Origin: Giesbergeria sp.
GTDB lineage: Bacteria; Pseudomonadota; Gammaproteobacteria; Burkholderiales; Burkholderiaceae_C
Length of the DNA stretch: 55,434 nt
Direction of reading: 5' to 3'
Assembly (NCBI GenBank): GCA_023150295.1
Contig: JAKLLE010000049.1
Coordinates: 1 to 55,434 of the forward strand
In this document: positions 1 through 10,391 of the stretch, piece by piece
Numbering within the stretch: the first letter of the stretch is position 1
Layout: every line of letters begins with the position of its first letter
The notes under the pieces: generated by a model
Database searches by the model: none
What the model saw: the letters and a program-made list of their open reading frames with translations, nothing else
What the model was told of the DNA's origin: nothing
Position numbers and translations under genes: made by a program

Positions 1-299
1 GGTAGTATTCATGGGCGGGCACCAAGTTCAGACTTCGATACCCTGATCTTCCAGCCTTTTGGGCGGTGCCCGCAACTTTTTTTGCGCCTCACGCAGAGGC
101 AAATTCGGCTGGGTTGAGGAATTCTGCAAGTCCCTCCCCCTGTGCAGGGCGAGTTGCTGCGTTGCAACAAATTGTGTAATTTCCGCGGCCACCGGGTTCC
201 AGGTGGTTCCACAGCGGGCCCGGCAGGCGCAGAATTCGCCTTCCCAGGATCACGAATCCCCACCGATCGGAGCAGGCCGCCGCGTGGGGAAACAACACA
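1..299. other. Gene-free region upstream of kup
   Basis: I see no credible gene in these 299 bases. A short hairpin at 61-71 (GGGC-GGT-GCCC) followed by a run of seven T at 77-83 could be a weak terminator for a gene left of the window. A weak sigma-70-like pair, TTGCTG at 154-159 and TGTAAT at 175-180 (15-bp spacing), could drive kup. Both are low-confidence readings. Confidence 0.35.
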
Positions 300-2168
300 G
301 TGAACCACGCGAAGTCTTCCACGGCAGCTTTGACATTGGCTGCCATCGGTGTCGTTTACGGCGACATCGGCACCAGTGTGCTGTATGCCGTGAAGGAGGT
401 GTTCGGTTCGGGGCATGTCGAGTTCACGCCCGCCAACGTGTACGGCATTCTGTCCATCTTCTTTTGGACGCTGACCGTCATCGTGTCCCTCAAATACGTG
501 GTGCTGGTGCTGCGCGCCGACAACCATGGCGAAGGCGGCCTGGTGGCAATGCTGGCGCTGGCGTCCCAGTCGGTCAAGGACCGGCCGCGGTTGCGTGCCG
601 GCCTGCTGGCGGTGGGCATCTTCGGCACGTCGCTGTTCTATGGCGATGGGGTCATCACCCCGGCCATTTCGGTGCTGTCGGCGGTGGAGGGGCTGGAGGT
701 GGTCTCGCCCCATTTCAAACGCTTCGTGCTGCCGCTGACCCTGCTGGTGCTGTTCTGCCTGTTTGCCGTGCAAAAGCGGGGGACTGCGGGCATTGGCCGG
801 TTCTTCGGGCCCATCACCCTGGTGTGGATGCTGTCGATTGCGCTGCTGGGGGTGGCGCAGATCGTGCACCACCCAGAGATTCTGGCTGCGCTGAGCCCGC
901 ACTACGCATTGGCATTCATGTGGCAGCAGCCGGGCACCAGTTTCATCATTCTGGGCGCCGTCGTGCTGTGTGTGACCGGCGCCGAGGCCCTGTACGCCGA
1001 TCTGGGGCACTTCGGCAAGCGGCCCATCCGCATCGCGTGGTTCATGGTGGTCATGCCCTCGCTGGTGCTCAACTATTTTGGTCAAGGGGCCTTGTTGCTG
1101 GCCGACCCCGAAGCGGTGAAAAACCCCTTCTTCATGATGGCGCCGGACTGGGCGCTGCTGCCCCTGGTGGGCCTGGCCACCCTGGCGACGGTGATCGCCT
1201 CGCAGGCGCTGATCACCGGTGCCTTCAGCGTCACCAAACAGGTGATCCAACTCGGCTATCTGCCGCGGCTGAACATTCTGCACACCAGCGTGCGCGACAA
1301 GGGCCAGATCTACATCCCCTTCGTCAACTGGGGGCTGTTCGTGGCCATCGTGCTGGCCGTGGGCATGTTTCGCTCTTCCAGCAATCTGGCAGCGGCCTAC
1401 GGCATTGCGGTCACGCTGGACATGCTCATCACCACCGTGCTGACCTTCTTTGTGCTGCGCTACGGCTGGCGGTATCCCCTGGCGCTGTGCGTGGGTGCCA
1501 CGGGCTGTTTTTTCATGATTGACCTGGCCTTCTTCAGCTCCAACCTGCTCAAACTGTTCCAGGGGGGGTGGTTCCCCCTGCTCATCGGCGGTGCGGTGTT
1601 CTCCTTGATGATGACCTGGAAGCAGGGGCGCCACTTGCTCAACGAGAAGCTGCGCTCCGACGCGATCGACCTGCGCTCGTTTCTGGACGCGGTGTTCGTG
1701 AGCCCGCCCACGCGGGTGGAGGGCACCGCCGTGTTCCTCAGCGCCGAGCAGGGGGTGGTGCCCAACGCATTGCTGCACAACCTCAAGCACAACAAGGTGC
1801 TGCACGCGCAGAACCTGTTTGTCACCGTGTGCAACCACGAGGAGCCCTGGATCGGCCTGGACCGTCGCCTGCAGATCGAGGCGCTGGGGCACGATTGCTG
1901 GCAGGTCACCATCCACTATGGATTCAAGAACGACCCCGATGTGCCGCGCGCGCTGCAGTTGCTGCGCGGCCACGGTTGCGAGACCGAGCCCATGACCACA
2001 AGCTACTTTTTGTCGCGCGACACGGTCATCCCCTCACTGGGGGGTGGCATGGCGCTGTGGCGTGAAAAACTGTTCGCCCAGATGCACCGCAATGCCAGTG
2101 CCGCAGCGGACTTTCTGCACCTGCCCAACAACGCGGTGGTGGAGTTGGGCTCCAAGATCGAGTTGTGA
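300..2168 (+). CDS. kup: Kup-type low-affinity potassium uptake protein
   Basis: A 622-residue inner-membrane K+ transporter of the KUP/HAK family, which imports K+ probably with H+. The N-terminus has the family signature [13 protein letters not shown]. About 12 hydrophobic segments fill roughly residues 10-430, and a soluble C-terminal domain of about 190 residues follows, the usual family layout and length. The start is GTG at 300, which places the signature where the family has it, with a GGGGA stretch about 9 bases upstream. It stands alone: a 133-bp spacer carrying a family-2 repeat separates it from the next gene. Several very long open frames on the opposite strand are codon-bias shadows. 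Confidence 0.95.
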   Translation: MNHAKSSTAALTLAAIGVVYGDIGTSVLYAVKEVFGSGHVEFTPANVYGILSIFFWTLTVIVSLKYVVLVLRADNHGEGGLVAMLALASQSVKDRPRLRAGLLAVGIFGTSLFYGDGVITPAISVLSAVEGLEVVSPHFKRFVLPLTLLVLFCLFAVQKRGTAGIGRFFGPITLVWMLSIALLGVAQIVHHPEILAALSPHYALAFMWQQPGTSFIILGAVVLCVTGAEALYADLGHFGKRPIRIAWFMVVMPSLVLNYFGQGALLLADPEAVKNPFFMMAPDWALLPLVGLATLATVIASQALITGAFSVTKQVIQLGYLPRLNILHTSVRDKGQIYIPFVNWGLFVAIVLAVGMFRSSSNLAAAYGIAVTLDMLITTVLTFFVLRYGWRYPLALCVGATGCFFMIDLAFFSSNLLKLFQGGWFPLLIGGAVFSLMMTWKQGRHLLNEKLRSDAIDLRSFLDAVFVSPPTRVEGTAVFLSAEQGVVPNALLHNLKHNKVLHAQNLFVTVCNHEEPWIGLDRRLQIEALGHDCWQVTIHYGFKNDPDVPRALQLLRGHGCETEPMTTSYFLSRDTVIPSLGGGMALWREKLFAQMHRNASAAADFLHLPNNAVVELGSKIEL

Positions 2169-2212
2169 TGGCTTCTGCCGGGCGCCTGGAGGAAGAGTTC
2201 CTTGGGGCATTC

Positions 2213-2271
2213 TGATCAAATTGGCTTGTAACGCTCGTAGAATAATCGCTATAAGCTATCAAAATAATAGC
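2213..2271. repeat. Family-2 interspersed repeat, copy 1 (kup-CDF spacer)
   Basis: This AT-rich stretch in the 133-bp gap after kup matches the family-2 pattern: a (T)GATTCAAA-TTGGC end, a degenerate central inverted repeat, then AAGCTATCAAAATAATAGC. The central hairpin is decayed here. The same right-hand end recurs at 47553-47572. See copies at 24200, 29031 and 46564. Confidence 0.6.
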
Positions 2272-2301
2272 ATTTGAACGTTTGAGCCATCGCCCCGTGC
2301 C

Positions 2302-3252
2302 ATGTGGTCCCATGCCTCGCCCTCTCACCCCTGGTTCACGCCCGTCAACCTGCTGCGCGCTTCGGTGGGTGTGGCCCTGGCGACCATCCTGCTCAAGGCC
2401 CTGGCCTGGTACCTGACGGGCTCGGTGGGCCTGCTGTCCGATGCGCTGGAGTCCTTCGTGAACCTGGCCGGGGCACTGTTTGCGCTGACCATGGTGACGG
2501 TGGCGCAACTTCCCGCCGACGACAACCACCCCTACGGCCACCACAAGGCCGAGTATTTTTCCTCGGGCTTCGAGGGCCTGCTTATTGTGGGTGTGTCCCT
2601 CGCCATCCTGTGGGCGGCCGTGGAGCGCCTGGTATCGCCCCAGCCGCTGGAGCGTGTGGGTTGGGGCATGGGGCTGTCGGTGCTCAGTTCTGCGCTCAAC
2701 GGCCTGCTGGCCTGGCAGATGTTTCGCACCGCGCGGGAACACCGCTCCATCGCGCTGGAGGGCGATGCACGCCACCTCGTCACCGATGTGTGGACGTCGG
2801 CCGGGGTGCTGGTGGGCGTGGCGGGCGCCACCTGGACGGGTTGGCTGTGGCTCGACCCGCTGGCGGCCATGGTGGTGGCGCTCAACATCCTGCGCGAAGG
2901 GGTTGCGCTGGTCTGGCGCGCGTCGCAAGGCCTGATGGACGAGGCCGTGGATTCCGATGCGCAGGCCGCCATCGACACCACCTTGCAGCGGTTTGTGCAG
3001 ACCCTGCCGCCCGGTGCGCTGCGTTTTGACCATGTCTCCACCCGCCGTGCCGGACAGCGCCAGTTCGTGAGCCTGCACATGCACATGCCCGCCGACTGGA
3101 CCCTGCGCCAGGCGGCGGCGCTGCGCGGCCAGGTGGAGCAGGCCCTCATGGCCGCCGTGCCCGGCCTGCGTGCCACCATCGAACTGTTGCCCACCGACGT
3201 GGAGGCGCACCTGGACGAGCACCCCGATACCGGCAAGGGAGCAGCGCAATGA
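2302..3252 (+). CDS. Cation diffusion facilitator family metal transporter
   Basis: A 316-residue CDF-family (FieF/CzcD-like) inner-membrane exporter that swaps Zn2+, Fe2+ or similar divalent cations for protons. About six membrane segments lie in residues 15-215. The segment-2 metal site reads ESFVN rather than the classical DxxxD, a variant I recognise in a known CDF subgroup. The segment-5 site HLVTD is intact. A cytoplasmic C-terminal domain with a His-containing stretch (SLHMHMP) follows. The stop overlaps the dtd start in an ATGA, so the two are translationally coupled. Metal specificity cannot be read from sequence. Confidence 0.9.
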   Translation: MWSHASPSHPWFTPVNLLRASVGVALATILLKALAWYLTGSVGLLSDALESFVNLAGALFALTMVTVAQLPADDNHPYGHHKAEYFSSGFEGLLIVGVSLAILWAAVERLVSPQPLERVGWGMGLSVLSSALNGLLAWQMFRTAREHRSIALEGDARHLVTDVWTSAGVLVGVAGATWTGWLWLDPLAAMVVALNILREGVALVWRASQGLMDEAVDSDAQAAIDTTLQRFVQTLPPGALRFDHVSTRRAGQRQFVSLHMHMPADWTLRQAAALRGQVEQALMAAVPGLRATIELLPTDVEAHLDEHPDTGKGAAQ

Positions 3253-3701
3253 TCAGCGTCTTGCAGCGCGTGCGCGAAGCACGTGTCGATGTACAGGGCC
3301 GGACCGTGGGCGCCATCGGCGCGGGCCTGCTGGTGCTGGTGTGCGCCGAGCGCGGCGACACCGAAGCCGAGGCCGACAAACTGCTGGCCAAGATCCTCAA
3401 GCTGCGCATCTTCAGCGACGACGCGGGCAAGATGAACCGCAGCGTGCAGGATGTAAGTGGTGGCCTGCTGCTGGTGAGCCAGTTCACCCTGGCCGCCGAT
3501 ACCTCCAGCGGCAACCGCCCCGGCTTCAGCCAAGCGGCCGCGCCCGAGGAGGGGCGCCGCCTGTTCGACTACGTGGTGGAACGGGCGCGCGCCCTGCACC
3601 CCGTGGTGCAGACGGGCCAGTTTGCGGCCGACATGCAGGTGCACCTGGTCAACGACGGGCCGGTGACCATTCCGATGCGCATGGCGCCTACCGGCAGTTG
3701 A
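3249..3701 (+). CDS. dtd: D-aminoacyl-tRNA deacylase
   Basis: A 150-residue DTD-family enzyme that hydrolyses D-amino acids (and glycine on tRNA-Ala) mischarged onto tRNAs, a cytoplasmic proofreading step. Both family motifs are present: SQFTLAAD near residue 77 and the Gly-cisPro motif NDGPVTIPM near the C-terminus. Length is normal. The ATG overlaps the stop of the CDF exporter by four bases. A family-2 repeat begins at its stop codon and fills the gap to the convergent MFS gene. Confidence 0.95.
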   Translation: MISVLQRVREARVDVQGRTVGAIGAGLLVLVCAERGDTEAEADKLLAKILKLRIFSDDAGKMNRSVQDVSGGLLLVSQFTLAADTSSGNRPGFSQAAAPEEGRRLFDYVVERARALHPVVQTGQFAADMQVHLVNDGPVTIPMRMAPTGS

Positions 3702-3754
3702 TTCAAAAATGATAGCTGCTGACGCTTGATGGATAAGCGCCCGGGGTGGTTTTC
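3700..3754. repeat. Family-2 interspersed repeat, copy 2 (between convergent dtd and MFS genes)
   Basis: It starts within the dtd stop codon: TGATTCAAAAATGATAGCTG, then GACGCTTGATGGATAAGCGC, then a GGTTTTC end just before the MFS stop codon. The GCTT/AAGC hairpin followed by T-rich sequence could serve as a two-way transcription barrier. The orientation is opposite to copy 1. Confidence 0.55.
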
Positions 3755-5014
3755 TTATTTATTCTGTGCCAGCAATGGCGACTCCGGCAGCACGCGAAAC
3801 GCCACCGACGCCAGCGCCAGCCACCCCGCGATGGCCAGCATCACGGCAGTGTGCGGGTCTGCGCCGCGCTGCTGCGCCCAGGTGGCGACGATGCCGGTGA
3901 ACCACTGCATCAGCGCCACGCCCAGGAACATGGCCATGGTGAAGGCCGACAGGGCGCGGCCCGTCAGCGCGGGTGGGTAGGAGGCGCGCACGTCGGCGTA
4001 CTGCAGCACGCCATAGCCCGACAACAGGCCCATCAGCAGGATCAGCGCCACGCTGGCGCCCGTGTGTTGCCGCAGCAGCGCCAGCGCCACGAACAGCGCG
4101 GCCATCAGCAGCGAGGCGTTGGCGATCCAGAACCGGCGCTTGGCGGTGCCGGGGTCCAGCCGACCCGACAGGCCGGGCGCGAACAGCGCGATGAGCGACA
4201 GGGCGAGTGCGACGTTGCCGCTGTCCACCAGCGTGAAGTGGAAGCGGTCCATCAGCAGCGGCGCCAGCCACAGGCCGCGCAGGGACAGGAAGGCAGCGTA
4301 GCCCGACATGCCCAGCAGCAGGATGCCCCAGGTGTGGGGCAGGAGCAGCAGCTTGGCAAAGCCGCGCAGGGCCTGGCCCCAGGTTTCTTGCGCGGCTGCG
4401 GGCGGGGTGGGCAGTGGGGGCTCGTGCACGCGCAGGTAGATCAGCAGCCACGACAGCGCGCTCAGGCCGGCCAGCGCTGCGTATCCGGTGCGCCAGCCGC
4501 CGTGCTGCACCAGCCAGGCGAGCGGGGTGCCGGTGAACAGCAGGCCCAGCCCGCCCACGCCCATGGCCACGCCCGAGAGAAAAGCGAAGCGATCCGCCGG
4601 AAAGTGCCGCGCGATGAACAGCGTGCACGCCAGGAAGGCGGGCGAGCAGCCCATGCCGATCAGCAACTGGCCCGCCATCAGCCCGGCATAGCCAGGCGCC
4701 AGAGCGGAGAGTGTCGCACCGGCAATCGCCAGCGGAAAGGCGGTGAGCACGGTGCGGCGCAGACCGTACAGGTCCAGGCCCACGCCCATCAACAGTTGGG
4801 CCACTCCGAAGGAAAGACCGAACAGCCCGGCGAAGGCGCCCAGCGACTGGGCGGACAGCCCGAACTCCGCCGTCAGCCCCTGGGCCAGGATGGCGGTGGT
4901 GGTGCGGAACGCCTGGCTGAGCGCGAAGCCGCTGAGCAGCGCCAGCAGCATGACCCAGAGTGAGCGCTCGCTCGTGTGCCCTGGCCCGGGGGGATGCGTG
5001 GTGTGGCTGTTCAC
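3755..5014 (-). CDS. Major facilitator superfamily transporter
   Basis: A 419-residue membrane transporter with 12 predicted hydrophobic segments; the substrate is not inferable. The start was set to GTG at 5014, which overlaps the stop of the upstream TSUP gene (GTGA). The open frame extends 49 codons further, but that part is arginine-rich shadow sequence inside the TSUP gene. The first helix (SLWVMLLALLSGFALSQ) follows a short polar leader. The 4-base overlap makes this the second gene of a coupled pair. An orphan permease of the AraJ/YbfB type is possible. Confidence 0.85.
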   Translation of the reverse strand: MNSHTTHPPGPGHTSERSLWVMLLALLSGFALSQAFRTTTAILAQGLTAEFGLSAQSLGAFAGLFGLSFGVAQLLMGVGLDLYGLRRTVLTAFPLAIAGATLSALAPGYAGLMAGQLLIGMGCSPAFLACTLFIARHFPADRFAFLSGVAMGVGGLGLLFTGTPLAWLVQHGGWRTGYAALAGLSALSWLLIYLRVHEPPLPTPPAAAQETWGQALRGFAKLLLLPHTWGILLLGMSGYAAFLSLRGLWLAPLLMDRFHFTLVDSGNVALALSLIALFAPGLSGRLDPGTAKRRFWIANASLLMAALFVALALLRQHTGASVALILLMGLLSGYGVLQYADVRASYPPALTGRALSAFTMAMFLGVALMQWFTGIVATWAQQRGADPHTAVMLAIAGWLALASVAFRVLPESPLLAQNK

Positions 5015-5748
5015 TGCCGCCAGAAGAACAGCCCGGCCATCACCAGCCCTGTGGCCACGATGCCCCAGCGCAGCACCGGCGCAGGCAGCCTGCGCGCCAC
5101 GCGCGCGCCGCCGTAGCCGCCGGCCGTGGCGGCCAGCATCATCAGCAGTGCCTGGGGCCAATGCACCACGCCGCCTGCGGCGTAGATGGCCACGGCGATG
5201 GCTGTCAGCAAGGCCGACACCCAGTTCTTCAGGCCGTTCATGGCGTTGAGGTTGGTCTGGCCCAGCAGGCCGAACAGAGCCAGCAGCAGGATGCCCAGCC
5301 CGCCGTTGAAGTAGCCGCCGTAGCCCGCCACGGCCAGCACGCCGACGGTGGCGCGGGCGGTGGAGGGCTTGCCGCCCGCGAGCCGCGCGCGCAGCCAGGG
5401 CCCGAAGGCGAACAGCGCCGTGGCCGCCAGCAGCAGCCAGGGCACCACCTTGCGGAAGGTGGCGTCGGGGGTGACCAGCAGCAGCGCCGCGCCCGCCGCA
5501 CCGCCGATCAGCGAGAGCACCACCAGCAGCCGCATCGACAGGCCCGGTGGTGGCGCGGTGTCTTCGCGAAAGCCCCAGGCCCCGGCGATATAGCCCGGCA
5601 GCAGCGCCACCGTGCCCGTGGCATTGGCGGCCACGGGCGGCACGCCGGTGAACACGAGCGCGGGCAGGGTCAGAAAGCTGCCGCCTCCGGCGACGGCGTT
5701 GAGGGCGCCAGCGATGAAGGCGGCGGCGAGCAGCAGGATGGTGTCCAA
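5011..5748 (-). CDS. TSUP (TauE/SafE) family anion permease
   Basis: A 245-residue membrane protein of the sulfite exporter TauE/SafE family, which moves sulfite, sulfoacetate or related organosulfur anions. It has the repeated N-terminal signature of the family (GALNAVAGGGSFLTLPAL) and about eight hydrophobic segments. The start is TTG at 5748, set by a good Shine-Dalgarno (AAGGAG) 5 bases upstream and by the conserved DTILLL beginning. It overlaps the following MFS gene by 4 bases. Substrate unknown. Confidence 0.88.
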   Translation of the reverse strand: MDTILLLAAAFIAGALNAVAGGGSFLTLPALVFTGVPPVAANATGTVALLPGYIAGAWGFREDTAPPPGLSMRLLVVLSLIGGAAGAALLLVTPDATFRKVVPWLLLAATALFAFGPWLRARLAGGKPSTARATVGVLAVAGYGGYFNGGLGILLLALFGLLGQTNLNAMNGLKNWVSALLTAIAVAIYAAGGVVHWPQALLMMLAATAGGYGGARVARRLPAPVLRWGIVATGLVMAGLFFWRQ

Positions 5749-5890
5749 GGGTTCTCCTTCAGGCCCCGGTTGGCGAGCGGGTTCCGGGCCATTGCCTCCA
5801 TCTTAGGTGGAGATTTTTGAAGCTGATGGGTAGATTGGCACCTCAAAAGTACCAACTGCTTTGCCGGAGGGTGTGCGGTCGCGGGGCAGG

Positions 5891-6349
5891 CTATGGGGCG
5901 TAGGGGTCGGCGTAGCCCAGTTCCTGCAGGATGGCAGTTTCGTAGGCCTCCATCTCCTGTGCATCCTGCTCGCTGGTTTCGTGGTCCCAGCCCTGGGCGT
6001 GCAGCGTGCCGTGCACCAGCAGGTGCGCGTAGTGTTCTTCCAGGCTTTTGTTCTGCTCGCGTGCCTCGCGCTCGACCACGGGGGCGCAGAGCACCAGGTC
6101 GGCGGTGACCACCGGCTCCTGCGTGTAGTCGAAGGTCAGCACGTTGGTGGCGTAGTCCTTGTGCCGGTAGTCGCGGTTGAGCTGGCGGCCTTCGTCCTCG
6201 CCGACGATGCGCACGGTGATTTCGGCGTCCTGGGCGAGGGCGTGGCGGATCCAGCGCGCGACCTTGTGGCGCGGCAGCACGGCGCGGTGGGCCGCTGTGT
6301 CGTCGCTGCGGGCAAACTGCAGGGAGAGGGTGAGGTGGTTTAGAGCCAT
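5891..6349 (-). CDS. ybeY: YbeY endoribonuclease / rRNA maturation factor
   Basis: A 152-residue metal-dependent RNase for 16S rRNA 3'-end maturation and ribosome quality control. The zinc motif H3xH5xH is intact ([11 protein letters not shown]). It lies directly downstream of the PhoH-type ATPase, the usual phoH-ybeY pairing. The start codon sits inside the edge of a family-2 repeat (6349-6395), and the repeat's GGAGG forms the Shine-Dalgarno 5 bases upstream of the ATG, so the initiation region appears to be repeat-derived. Confidence 0.95.
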   Translation of the reverse strand: MALNHLTLSLQFARSDDTAAHRAVLPRHKVARWIRHALAQDAEITVRIVGEDEGRQLNRDYRHKDYATNVLTFDYTQEPVVTADLVLCAPVVEREAREQNKSLEEHYAHLLVHGTLHAQGWDHETSEQDAQEMEAYETAILQELGYADPYAP

Positions 6350-6395
6350 TTTGGCCTCCAGCGCCCGTCCTTATTGCGCGAGCAGCTATTGATTT
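6349..6395. repeat. Family-2 repeat, copy 3, forming the ybeY translation start
   Basis: Read on the minus strand this is AGCTGCTCGCGCAATAAGGAC, GGGCGCTGGAGGCC, AAAATGG. The terminal GGCCAAAATGG of the family, seen also at 46611-46620, contributes the ybeY ATG. The family's TAGAGGCC has become TGGAGGCC, a strong Shine-Dalgarno. It occupies most of the 63-bp phoH-ybeY gap. Confidence 0.55.
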
Positions 6396-6412
6396 GTGAG
6401 TATTTGTGGGTG

Positions 6413-7363
6413 TCAGTCGGCGCTGCGGCGGCCTCGCTGGGCGTCGTAGGCATCGACGATGCGCGCCACCAGCGGGTGGCGCACCACATCGGCGGTGGTG
6501 AAGCGCGTGACGGCAATGCCCTTGACGCGCTTGAGCACGCGCTCGGCGTCGATCAGGCCGCTCAGTGCGCCCTTGGGCAGGTCGATCTGGCTCACGTCAC
6601 CCGTGACCACGGCGCGTGAGCCGAAGCCGATGCGCGTGAGGAACATCTTCATCTGTTCGGGCGTGGTGTTTTGCGCCTCGTCCAGGATGATGAAGGCGTT
6701 GTTCAACGTGCGCCCGCGCATGAAGGCCAGCGGCGCGATCTCCAGCGTGTTGCGCTCGAAGGCCTTCTGCACCTTGTCGTAGCCCATGAGGTCGTACAGC
6801 GCGTCGTACAGCGGGCGCAGGTAGGGGTCCACCTTCTGCGTCAGGTCACCGGGCAAAAAGCCCAGGCGCTCGCCCGCCTCCACGGCCGGGCGCGTAAGCA
6901 CGATGCGCTGCACGTTGCTGCGCTCCAGCGCATCGACCGCGCAGGCCACGGCCAGGTAGGTTTTGCCCGTGCCCGCCGGGCCGATGCCGAAGGTGATGTC
7001 GTGCGTAGCGATGTTGTCCAGATACAGGGCCTGGGTGGGCGTGCGTGCGCGCAGGTCGGCGCGGCGCGTGGTCAGCGGCGCGGGGCTGGCGTCGGCCTCG
7101 GCGGCCAGGGCGGCGTCGCCAGCCAGCATGAGCTGCAATTGGGCCTCGCTGATCGGGTGGTCGGCCAGCTCGTACACCGCCTGCAGCACCTCCAGCGCCT
7201 GCGTGGCGCGGGCCTTGGGGCCATCGACCTTGAATTGCTCGTGCCGGTGGGCAATGCTCACCTGCAGCGCGGCCTCGATGGTGCGCAGATGGCTGTCGGC
7301 CGGGCCGCACAGATGGCCCAGGCGCAGGTTGTTGTGGGGGATGAAGGTGTGGCGCAGGATCAC
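6413..7363 (-). CDS. PhoH-like (PhoL/YbeZ) ATPase
   Basis: A 316-residue cytoplasmic ATPase of the PhoH family, a partner of YbeY in rRNA metabolism. Walker A is GPAGTGKT, Walker B is FIILDEAQN, and the family stretch [21 protein letters not shown] is followed by [12 protein letters not shown]. The start is GTG at 7363 (VILRHTFIP), the usual beginning in related bacteria. The frame extends 19 codons upstream without family similarity. Its 5' end faces ruvA across only 46 bp, so the two promoters share that gap. Confidence 0.9.
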   Translation of the reverse strand: MILRHTFIPHNNLRLGHLCGPADSHLRTIEAALQVSIAHRHEQFKVDGPKARATQALEVLQAVYELADHPISEAQLQLMLAGDAALAAEADASPAPLTTRRADLRARTPTQALYLDNIATHDITFGIGPAGTGKTYLAVACAVDALERSNVQRIVLTRPAVEAGERLGFLPGDLTQKVDPYLRPLYDALYDLMGYDKVQKAFERNTLEIAPLAFMRGRTLNNAFIILDEAQNTTPEQMKMFLTRIGFGSRAVVTGDVSQIDLPKGALSGLIDAERVLKRVKGIAVTRFTTADVVRHPLVARIVDAYDAQRGRRSAD

Positions 7364-7409
7364 GTTGATAATTCCGTCGGAATGCGCCGGACGGCGACAA
7401 AGGACAGCA

Positions 7410-7985
7410 ATGATAGGCAAATTGACCGGCCAGCTCCTGGAAAAAAACCCGCCCGAGGTGCTGGTGGACTGCCATGGCGTGGGCTACGAGGTGCAGGTCA
7501 GCATGAGCACCTTCTACAACCTGCCCGCCGTGGGCCAGCCGGTGAGCCTGCTCACGCAGTTCATCGTGCGCGAGGATGCGCAACTGCTGTACGGCTTTGC
7601 CACAGCGCGCGAGCGTGCGGCATTTCGTGAACTCATCAAGATCTCGGGCGTAGGCCCGCGCACCGCGCTGTCCATCCTCAGCGGCATGGACGTGGACGAC
7701 CTGACCCAGGCCGTGGCCCTGCAGGAAGCCGGGCGCCTCGTCAAGGTGCCGGGCATTGGCAAGAAGACGGCCGAGCGCTTGCTGCTGGAGCTCAAGGGCA
7801 AGCTGGGCGGCGACCTGACGGGAGTGCGCACCCATGCGGTCAGTGACGCGCAGGCCGACATCCTGCAGGCGCTGCTGGCCCTGGGATACAACGACAAAGA
7901 GGCCGCAATGGCTCTCAAGGCCCTGCCCGCCGATGTGGGCGTCAGCGAGGGCATCAAGCTGGCGCTGAAGGCGCTGGCGAAGTAG
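7410..7985 (+). CDS. ruvA: Holliday junction DNA helicase RuvA
   Basis: A 191-residue subunit that binds four-way junctions as a tetramer and loads RuvB. The start ATG at 7410 gives MIGKLTG, the canonical N-terminus. Two helix-hairpin-helix motifs are seen ([10 protein letters not shown] near 80 and [10 protein letters not shown] near 115), then the flexible linker and the RuvB-binding C-terminal domain. ruvB follows after 55 bp, as in most proteobacteria; ruvC is not adjacent. Confidence 0.97.
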   Translation: MIGKLTGQLLEKNPPEVLVDCHGVGYEVQVSMSTFYNLPAVGQPVSLLTQFIVREDAQLLYGFATARERAAFRELIKISGVGPRTALSILSGMDVDDLTQAVALQEAGRLVKVPGIGKKTAERLLLELKGKLGGDLTGVRTHAVSDAQADILQALLALGYNDKEAAMALKALPADVGVSEGIKLALKALAK

Positions 7986-8040
7986 GGATTGCCGCTGCGG
8001 GCTATAGTGCCCTCCAGCTTTCCCAGCGCAAGAACGCAAC

Positions 8041-9107
<1,067 letters not shown>

Positions 9108-9111
<4 letters not shown>

Positions 9112-10391
9112 CATGGCTGCGCGGGCGCCGCGCCCTGGTGGCGGGCGCGCTGGTACTGCTGCTGGCGGGCGCGGCCTGGCTGGCTGCCCGGCCCGCAGCG
9201 GTCGATGCCGTGCAGCCGCGCCAGGGGCCGCTGGTGCGCAGCCTGCAGTTTTCCGCACGCGTGGAAAGCCTGGCGCGCGTGGAATTGGGCAGCACCGTGA
9301 CTGCACGCGTGGCGCGCGTGGCGGTGGACGAGGGCGCGCGCGTGCGCGCTGGTCAGGTGCTGGTGCAACTCGAATCCGACGAGGCCCAGGCCGCCTTGGC
9401 GCAGGCCCAGGCGGCCGAGCAACAGGCGCGTGCGCGACTGGCAGGCCTGCGCGGCACCGGCCGCCAGGCGGCGCAGGCGGCACTGGCCCAGGCCGAAGCC
9501 AGCGTGCGGGCGGCACGCGCGCAGTTCGAGCGCGTGGAGCCGTTGGTGGCCCAGGGCTTCTACAGCCCGGCCCAGCGCGACGAAGCGCGCCGCGCGCTCG
9601 ATATGGCGCTGGCCCAGCAGGCCGCTGCCCAGGCCCAGTGGCAGGCCCAGGGCGACGCCGGTGCCGATACCGCGCAGGCCCAGGCCCAGTGGGACGCCGC
9701 ACGCGCCGCCACCCAGGCCGCCCAGGCCCGGCTGGCGCAGACTGCGTTGCGTGCCAGCGCTGATGGGCGCGTGATCCTGCGCAGCGTGGAGCCGGGCCAG
9801 GTCGTGCAGCCGGGCAAGGCCCTGCTGACGCTGGCGCTGGATGGCCCCACGCAGCTCGTGGCCCAGGTGGATGAGCGCTTCCTGCAGCAGTTGCAGCCGG
9901 GCCAGCCGGCCACCGTGCTGGCCGACGCCTTTGCCGGCCAGCCGTTCGCGGCCCGGGTGCAGTCCCTTGCCCCAGGGGTGGATGCGCAGCGGGGTGCTAT
10001 CGAGGTCAAGCTGGCGTTGGAACAGGCACCACCCGTTTTTTTGCGTGAAGACATGACGCTCTCCGTGGAGGTGGAAACCGGGCGGCGCGAGCGTTCCCTG
10101 GCACTGCCGCTGTCGGTGCTGCGCACGCCCATCGACGGCGATGTAGCGCAACTGCTGGTCGTCAGCGACGGCCAGGCCGAGCTGCGCCGCGTGCGTGTGG
10201 GCCTGCGCACGCTCGATGCGTTCGAGGTGCAGGAGGGGCTCTCGGCCGAGGACTGGGTGCTGCGTGCCGCTGCCGTGCAACCAGGCCAGCGCGTACGCCC
10301 GCGGGCCGTGCCCTGGGAGCAGGCCGCCGGGGTGCGCGTGGGTGAAGGCGGCGCGGCCGGTGCGGCCCTGGCGCAAGGCATGGGGCGCTGA
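9108..10391 (+). CDS. Membrane-fusion (MacA/HlyD-type) periplasmic adaptor of an ABC exporter
   Basis: A 427-residue adaptor. An N-terminal membrane anchor (residues 7-23) leads to a lipoyl/barrel-sandwich half, a very Ala/Gln-rich coiled-coil hairpin (roughly 75-185), the second half ([18 protein letters not shown]) and a beta-barrel domain. The start ATG overlaps the ruvB stop. It forms a set with the permease and ATPase that follow, linked by 1- and 6-base junctions. Together they resemble MacAB or DevBCA exporters, which move lipids, peptides or drugs to an outer-membrane channel. Substrate unknown. Confidence 0.88.

Noticed and set aside
9-1973. A 654-codon open frame on the minus strand over kup
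   Set aside because: Its composition (His/Gln/Arg-rich) is the complement shadow of a GC-rich gene, and kup on the other strand is unmistakable.
2332-3252. Loss of the CDF segment-2 metal site (ESFVN instead of DxxxD)
   Set aside because: This variant is common in a known CDF subgroup, so it is not evidence of decay.
3746-4963. A 405-codon plus-strand open frame opposite the MFS gene
   Set aside because: Low-complexity Gln/Gly/Arg/His composition with no family resemblance; the opposite strand encodes a clear 12-helix transporter.
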